Part shown: piece by piece, positions 34,185-39,131 of the stretch
How positions within the stretch are numbered: the first letter of the stretch is position 1
How the letters are laid out: each line of letters opens with the position of its first letter
From: Ignavibacteriales bacterium
GTDB lineage: Bacteria; Bacteroidota; Ignavibacteria; Ignavibacteriales; Ignavibacteriaceae
NCBI GenBank assembly: GCA_012517155.1
Contig: JAAYVN010000125.1
Location: forward strand, 1-39,131
DNA length: 39,131 nucleotides
Reading direction: 5' to 3'
Made by a program: the position numbers and the translations under genes
Notes under the pieces: model-generated
The model's database searches: none
What the model saw: only the letters and a program-made list of their open reading frames with translations
Told to the model about the DNA's origin: nothing

Positions 34185-36572
34185 ATGAAACAATTCTTAA
34201 TTCTGGTACTGATAACTTTTTCAGTACTTTTACATGGACAAAAAAATGCTAACTTGTCCATTGTAGTTTTTGCAGATTCAATAAATGCTCCGGTAGCTAA
34301 TGCTACGGTTATGATCCCGAAATTTAAGATTTTGAGGACTACAGATAAAGAAGGAAAATGCTTCTTGGAAAATCTTCCAATAGGACAGTTAGGCATTTCA
34401 ATTTCTTTTGTTGGTTTTGCTACAGTTCAAAAGACCATCGAACTTAAGGATGGGAATAATTATTTAGAATTTTTTCTGCAAAGCGAGGTTATTCCAATTG
34501 ATGAAATTACCGTTACTGCAACTCGGGGTATAGATCGGGAAACTCCTGTTACATTTTCCAATCTATCCGGCAAGGAGATTGGATACATCTCTAACAGCAG
34601 TGACATAACATCAGCCCTGACCACTCTTCCATCAGTTTCCTATCACAGCGAAAATGGCAATGGGCTTGGATATACATATATACGCTTAAGAGGCTTTGAT
34701 CAAAGAAGAATATCAGTGCTGATTAATGGAATCCCTCAAAATGATCCTGAAGAGCATAGTGTCTATTGGATTAACTTTTTCGATTTAGCTGGTTCTCTGC
34801 AGGATGCCCAAATTCAAAGAGGAGCCGGTGCTGCTTTTTATGGTCCCCCTTCAATTGGAGGTTCAATAAATCTGGTTACTAAAACCGGTGGCGATAATCC
34901 TTCATTAACTCTTGAAACAGGAGTTGGCAGTTTCAATACTAGACGATTTTCTCTCTCTTTAGGATCCGGAATTCTGTATAATAATTTTAGGCTCTTCTCA
35001 AGGTTATCAAGAGTTACTTCAGATGGTTATCGGGATTGGTCCTGGTCAAAATTCTGGAAGTATTTTCTGTCTGCAACCTATTCTGATCAAAGACAGTCGC
35101 TGAATATCAATTTTCATGGTGGTCCACAAAAAGACGGATTGGCTTTTTATGGTATCCCAAAGAGTTACAACTCAGATCCGGTTTTACGAAAGTTTAACTT
35201 TGGTATTGTCAATAGAGATAAGGAGTACTTGAATTCAGTACAATTTTCTCTTATACACGATTACTTGCTGTCAGAAAAAATCAATTTGCATAATACATTT
35301 TTCTATACTTCCGGTGACGGCTATTTTGATTTTGACGGGAGTTGGGGAACTCATGATTACTTCCGCTTGGATACATCTTTTTCTATTCCCCTGAATACTG
35401 TTATTCGGGCTTATGTCAACAATGACCAGTTTGGATGGTTGCCAAGGATGGAACTTTCATACAATAATGGAAAACTGATAACCGGTTTTGAAATCCGGAA
35501 TCATTCTTCATTACATTGGGGGAGGATTGAATCCGGAGATGGTTTACCACTTACAGGTGAAAAAGCTCAGAATTTTTACGAGTACAGGGGCAAAAAGAGT
35601 ATTTATTCTGTCTATCTGAATAATCTTATCTCCTTTTATAACCAACTGTTGCTTCTTTCTGATGTTCAGATTATTTATCAGCAATATCGCTTCTTTGGTG
35701 AGAAATACAGAAACCATGATTTTACTACCCCTTACTTGTTTGTTAATCCTAAACTTGGTCTCAATTTTAATATTAATGAATTTTCTAACCTCTATTTAAG
35801 CGCTGCTCTTACTTATCGTGAGCCGCCACTAAAAAATCTTTACGATGGTGAATCTGCTTCCTGGGGAGTAGATCCTCAATTCAATAAAAATCCTGATGGT
35901 ACGTATGATTATTCTGATCCTCTCGTTAAACCGGAAAGACTGCTGAATTTTGAACTAGGCCAAAGGATTACCGCTTCGAATTTTAGATTAAATGCAAATT
36001 TGTATTGGATGGAATTTCATAACGAAATCGTACCATCTGGTGGATTGGATGTTTATGGGCAACCTCGGGTTGGAAATGCCGAAAGGACTAGACATATTGG
36101 ATTGGAAATAGAAGGTGTCTTTAGACTCCTGACTGGATTGGATATTCGTGCAAATCTTAATCTTTCCAGGAACAGGTTTATTAATTTTATTGAATACAGC
36201 CCTGCTGGCGAATCTTTGGATCGGAAAGGAAACTATATTGCCAATGCGCCGGAGTTAATTATTAATTCTTCTTTAGTATATTCGTACTCGGACTATTTGC
36301 TTGCCTTGTATTTTAAGTATAATGGTAAGCATTATACAGATAATTCACAAAATCCGTCGAACACTAATGAGGATGCTGTAACAGTTGACCCTTTTTCGGT
36401 TTTTGATTTAAGAGCGGGTTACTCATTCAATGTTTTTGCTCTAAATATAAATATTCTGGGGGAAGTGATCAACATCTTCGATATAAAATACTTGATGACA
36501 GGTTTTGGATTAGACAATTTCTTTCCTGCAGCCGGAAGAGCTTATTATTTAACTGTTAAATTAAATTTATAA
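34185..36572 (+). CDS. TonB-dependent outer-membrane receptor, predicted thiamine uptake
   Basis: A 795-residue outer-membrane importer. It has a signal peptide ('ILVLITFSVLLHGQ'), then a carboxypeptidase-regulatory-like domain (about residues 22-100: 'SIVVFADSINAPVANATVMI', 'FVGFATVQKTIEL'). The plug follows, starting 'DEITVTATRGIDRETPVTF' and holding 'TYIRLRGFDQRRISVLINGI', 'QIQRGAGAAFYGPPSIGGSI' and 'NLVTKTGG'. A 22-strand-type barrel ends 'RAYYLTVKLNL'. The substrate is inferred from the TPP riboswitch directly upstream and the thiamine pyrophosphokinase starting on the next base after its stop. No strong Shine-Dalgarno precedes ATG 34185. Confidence 0.9.
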   Translation: MKQFLILVLITFSVLLHGQKNANLSIVVFADSINAPVANATVMIPKFKILRTTDKEGKCFLENLPIGQLGISISFVGFATVQKTIELKDGNNYLEFFLQSEVIPIDEITVTATRGIDRETPVTFSNLSGKEIGYISNSSDITSALTTLPSVSYHSENGNGLGYTYIRLRGFDQRRISVLINGIPQNDPEEHSVYWINFFDLAGSLQDAQIQRGAGAAFYGPPSIGGSINLVTKTGGDNPSLTLETGVGSFNTRRFSLSLGSGILYNNFRLFSRLSRVTSDGYRDWSWSKFWKYFLSATYSDQRQSLNINFHGGPQKDGLAFYGIPKSYNSDPVLRKFNFGIVNRDKEYLNSVQFSLIHDYLLSEKINLHNTFFYTSGDGYFDFDGSWGTHDYFRLDTSFSIPLNTVIRAYVNNDQFGWLPRMELSYNNGKLITGFEIRNHSSLHWGRIESGDGLPLTGEKAQNFYEYRGKKSIYSVYLNNLISFYNQLLLLSDVQIIYQQYRFFGEKYRNHDFTTPYLFVNPKLGLNFNINEFSNLYLSAALTYREPPLKNLYDGESASWGVDPQFNKNPDGTYDYSDPLVKPERLLNFELGQRITASNFRLNANLYWMEFHNEIVPSGGLDVYGQPRVGNAERTRHIGLEIEGVFRLLTGLDIRANLNLSRNRFINFIEYSPAGESLDRKGNYIANAPELIINSSLVYSYSDYLLALYFKYNGKHYTDNSQNPSNTNEDAVTVDPFSVFDLRAGYSFNVFALNINILGEVINIFDIKYLMTGFGLDNFFPAAGRAYYLTVKLNL

Positions 36573-37238
36573 ATGAAAAACAAAATACAAGTATGCTTGA
36601 TCATTGGGTCAGCAGACATTCCGAAAGCGAAGGATATTAATTTCTTTGTAAAAAGAAAAAATGATCTTGTAATAATTGCTGCTGATGGTGGTTTGAAAAA
36701 TGCTTCAAAACTGAAACTTATTCCCCACTTTTTAATTGGAGATTTTGATTCGGTTTCTCCTCATCAATTAAAACAATTGCCCTCTGAGACCAAAATAGTA
36801 AAATTCAGCGGTCAGGAAGATACAGATATTGAAAAATCCATAAAATATGCTCAGTCTAAAGGGTGCAAAGAATTTTTTATCACCGGTGTTTTAGGCAAAC
36901 GCATAGAACACACAATCGGAAATATCAGTATTCTTCATAAATACACTAATAAGCATACTAAAATCCGGATTATCGGGAAATACTCTTTACTTGAAGTAAT
37001 TAATAGTTCTTATAAGTTTCGTACTCATCCCGGAGAAAAAATCTCTTTTTTTTCTTTTAATAAAGAAACTCGGATTATTACAAATGGTCTGAAATATCCG
37101 TTAAATGATGAATCACTCTTTTTTGGTGAAAGAGAGAGCATAAGTAACGAAACGACAGGCGAAATGGCAAGCTTGGAAATCAGGAGTGGGGAACTATTAT
37201 TAATAAGAGATCTAAAAACGATAACTGCAAATGGTTAG
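36573..37238 (+). CDS. thiN: Thiamine pyrophosphokinase
   Basis: Converts thiamine plus ATP to TPP and AMP in the cytoplasm. The 221-residue family length is normal. Catalytic-domain motifs are 'IIAADGGLKNASKL', 'HFLIGDFDSV' (acidic metal-binding pair), 'GQEDTDIEKSIKYAQSKG' and 'GVLGKRIEHTIGNISIL', the last corresponding to the family's G-R-x-D-H-T-x-x-N-I-x-L with Glu in place of Asp. The C-terminal 'SFNKETRIITNGLKYPL' and 'SNETTG' form the thiamine-binding beta domain. The ATG immediately follows the receptor's stop, and its end overlaps the symporter by eight bases, so translation is coupled. Confidence 0.95.
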   Translation: MKNKIQVCLIIGSADIPKAKDINFFVKRKNDLVIIAADGGLKNASKLKLIPHFLIGDFDSVSPHQLKQLPSETKIVKFSGQEDTDIEKSIKYAQSKGCKEFFITGVLGKRIEHTIGNISILHKYTNKHTKIRIIGKYSLLEVINSSYKFRTHPGEKISFFSFNKETRIITNGLKYPLNDESLFFGERESISNETTGEMASLEIRSGELLLIRDLKTITANG

Positions 37239-38610
37239 TTTTTCAACTTTCGATCTGGTTGTTATTTGTCTTTTCGCCTTAATAACTTTACTTATCGGTT
37301 TTCTGAGCACAAGGAAAAGTATGGCAGATAACGAGGATTATCTCCTTGCAGGGCGGAAAGTTGGCTTAATTCCATTTATACTTATTAACGTTTCTACATG
37401 GTATGGTGGTATTCTTGGGGTAGGTGAGTTTACTTACCGCTATGGGTTACTTTCATGGTTCACTCAGGGGTTACCATATTATATATTCGCCATACTATTT
37501 GCGGTTTTTTTAGTCCCGAAGATTCGGGGAGGAAGTATTTTTACTATTCCGGAAAAAATATATAAGGAATTTGGAACTGCACTAAGTCTTTGGTCTGCTT
37601 TACTTGTTTTCATTCTCGTGACACCTGCCCCTTATTTGCTTATGATTGCAAATATTATTGACCTGGTATTCAATACCGGTATTTTTGTGGCCTTAATTAT
37701 TGGTGCAGTAATCTCAATTGTATATCTGTTCTTTGGGGGATTCAGGGCGAATGTATGGGTCGATTCATTTTTATTTTTTATAATGTTCGGCGGATTTATT
37801 TTAACTCTTTTTCTTCTGGTAGATAATTACGGTGGCTTGACCTTCTTAACAAATAACTTGCCTCCATCACATCTTAAACTTACGGGAGATGCCTCTCCCA
37901 TGTTTATAATTGTTTGGTTTATTATTGCTATATGGACTTTTACTGATCCCGGATTTCATCAAAGGACATCATCTGCATCTTCCATAAAAGTTGCGAAATG
38001 GGGGATTATTATTTCAGTCGTTTTCTGGGGTGGATTTGACTTCTTAACCACCAGCATTGGATTATTTTCGCGTGCATTATTGCCTGATTTGGTAAATCCT
38101 GTTCTGTCATATCCCTTGCTGGCTGAAAAAGTTCTGACCGATGGAATTAAAGGTATTTTTTATATAGCCATGTTTGCAACAATCCTGTCAACTCTGAATA
38201 GTTTCTTCTTTCTCTCGGCTACAACAATAAGTTTTGATTTTCTTGCGAAAATATTGAAATCGGGTAATACGGTAAAATTTAACTTGCCGATTATGACCTC
38301 AATTGGTCTGGTTCTTTCTGCAGCTTTGTCTGTTTTACTTGCCTACTTTGTCCCTTCTGTCATCCAAATATGGTATTCTGTTGGTTCGATTTTCATACCA
38401 TCGCTCCTGATCATAATAATGACCGCATACTTCCAGCAAATTCGCATTTCAAAACTATGGTTGTTTGGCGAAAGTCTGATATCAGCATTAATTAGTTTAA
38501 TCTTGTTCCTTGTTGGCTTTCAGGGTGAGCCAATGCTGATCGGACTTGGAACTGTTGCCTTGCTTCATGTAATTGGTCTGATTATTTATCGGCAAAAAAA
38601 ATATTGCTAA
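37231..38610 (+). CDS. SSS-family Na+/solute symporter, candidate thiamine permease
   Basis: A 459-residue inner-membrane protein of the sodium:solute symporter (SSS) family with about 12-13 helices. Landmarks: 'MADNEDYLLAGRKVGLIPF' (family signature near residue 30), 'STWYGGILGVGEFTYRYG', 'YLFFGGFRANVWVD', 'FTDPGFHQRTSSASS' and 'FATILSTLNSFFFLSATTIS', the last two holding the Na+-site region. It lies eight bases inside the end of thiN, downstream of a TPP riboswitch and the TonB receptor, so the likely cargo is thiamine or a precursor. Bacteroidota usually use PnuT in this position; SSS members (ThiV) have been proposed for thiamine in other organisms. The substrate is inference from context. 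Confidence 0.9.
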   Translation: MVSFSTFDLVVICLFALITLLIGFLSTRKSMADNEDYLLAGRKVGLIPFILINVSTWYGGILGVGEFTYRYGLLSWFTQGLPYYIFAILFAVFLVPKIRGGSIFTIPEKIYKEFGTALSLWSALLVFILVTPAPYLLMIANIIDLVFNTGIFVALIIGAVISIVYLFFGGFRANVWVDSFLFFIMFGGFILTLFLLVDNYGGLTFLTNNLPPSHLKLTGDASPMFIIVWFIIAIWTFTDPGFHQRTSSASSIKVAKWGIIISVVFWGGFDFLTTSIGLFSRALLPDLVNPVLSYPLLAEKVLTDGIKGIFYIAMFATILSTLNSFFFLSATTISFDFLAKILKSGNTVKFNLPIMTSIGLVLSAALSVLLAYFVPSVIQIWYSVGSIFIPSLLIIIMTAYFQQIRISKLWLFGESLISALISLILFLVGFQGEPMLIGLGTVALLHVIGLIIYRQKKYC

Positions 38611-38643
38611 CCTACTCAAAATATCTTTTATGAGTAAGTTAGC
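38606..38643 (-). terminator. Intrinsic terminator for the minus-strand gene, overlapping the symporter stop
   Basis: GCTAAC-c-TACTCA (38606-38618) pairs with TGAGTA-a-GTTAGC (38631-38643), 12 base pairs with one mismatch and a 12-base loop. Read on the minus strand the hairpin is followed by a T-tract (complement of the A-run at 38593-38601), making it a good terminator for the leftward gene. On the plus strand no U-tract follows, so stopping there is less certain. It contains the symporter's TAA. Confidence 0.75.
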
Positions 38644-38692
38644 ATTAATACAAAAACAGAATTACAATTAACTCTATTAATAAAATAGTTTT

Positions 38693-39131
38693 TTAGAAAA
38701 TTTTTACGTCTTGAGGAATCTCGAACAAATCCCGTTTTATTGCAATATTTGTCTCCAATTTTGTCGCCCGGGATTCGAATTCCATTCCGGCTGTGACCAG
38801 AATGAGTTTAAGAGTTATTCCTTCCCAGGTCCAGACTGTGCCTTTCATTTTCCCGCTTTCAAATGAGGTCACTTTGCATTTCTTGTTTAGGACTATTTCG
38901 TCTGGAAGCTCAGAGATTTGCCAGTTAGCAAGCATCTCTTTTGAGTATTTTGAGAAGTCGAATGAATTAAGATCTTGTATAGAATTAATCTTTATTTTGT
39001 TCCCCGTTTTCTTTATCATATCAATTGAAGAAATAAACCCATCCTTAACGATTTTTCTGGTATGAGTCTTGATTTTCTGTCCCATCACTTCCATTTCGCT
39101 TATTTCTTCTGACATTTCCAAATCACCATAC
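38693..39131 (-). CDS. Hypothetical protein, N-terminally truncated by window edge
   Basis: A leftward gene whose 5' end lies beyond the window; the frame stays open to the edge (Y-G-D-L-E before Met at 39121), so 39121 is probably not the true start. About 146 residues are visible. The end has the pattern 'WTWEGITLKLILVTAGMEFE', 'ATKLETNIAI', 'DLFEIPQDVKI', a beta-strand arrangement common in periplasmic or lipoprotein proteins of the LolA/DUF4412 type, where a substrate-like 'G-I-P/T-L-K' strand is followed by 'FEIP'. Not recognised with certainty. It is convergent with the symporter and followed by a terminator at 38606-38643. Confidence 0.65.
   Translation of the reverse strand, partial: YGDLEMSEEISEMEVMGQKIKTHTRKIVKDGFISSIDMIKKTGNKIKINSIQDLNSFDFSKYSKEMLANWQISELPDEIVLNKKCKVTSFESGKMKGTVWTWEGITLKLILVTAGMEFESRATKLETNIAIKRDLFEIPQDVKIF

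Overview
The window looks like chromosome from a member of the Bacteroidota/Ignavibacteria lineage, with Ignavibacteria most likely. The strongest clue is a type IX secretion (T9SS) type A sorting domain at the end of the 9942-12215 product, whose NYPNPFNPST motif is typical of that group. A DUF4835/PorD-type protein, a GWxTD-domain protein and a SprA-like outer-membrane protein agree. The DNA is AT-rich. Every gene is on the plus strand except a partial one at the right edge. No tRNA, rRNA, CRISPR array, insertion sequence or prophage gene was seen, so this is mostly housekeeping chromosome with a few unusual modules.

Layout. 1-137 is the tail of a DUF1801 gene, followed by a repeat-rich spacer. 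559-5415 holds PorD-like, alanine racemase, an unknown helical protein, mannose-1-phosphate guanylyltransferase and an atypical RpiB. 5572-8570 holds pyrK-pyrD and folC. 8668-18174 is a tight run: rho, a T9SS-exported M23 peptidase-like protein, a GWxTD protein, pdxA, a methyltransferase, ftsE and iorA-iorB, with most start codons overlapping the previous stop. 18225-23190 holds an 1177-residue SprA-like outer-membrane protein, a Nudix hydrolase and an EamA transporter. 23281-30866 holds lon, free methionine-R-sulfoxide reductase, dnaX, a membrane protein paired with a degenerate ABC-ATPase-like protein, and an acyl-CoA carboxylase beta subunit. A 535-base spacer with five 11-bp tandem repeats and a good sigma70-type promoter leads into an MltD-like LysM lipoprotein.

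The clearest functional system is 34041-38610. A TPP riboswitch and a perfect intrinsic terminator precede three contiguous genes: a TonB-dependent receptor, thiamine pyrophosphokinase and an SSS-family Na+/solute symporter. Together these could take thiamine across both membranes and activate it to TPP, with TPP closing the loop through the riboswitch. The symporter occupies the slot where Bacteroidota usually carry PnuT, so it is a candidate thiamine permease.

The other most interesting item is the pair at 27938-29285. The ABC-like protein keeps the overall fold pattern (MlaF-like spacing) but has lost Walker A, signature, Walker B and H-loop residues, and it overlaps a multi-pass membrane protein of unknown family. 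All functional calls come from reading the translated sequence; no database search was run.
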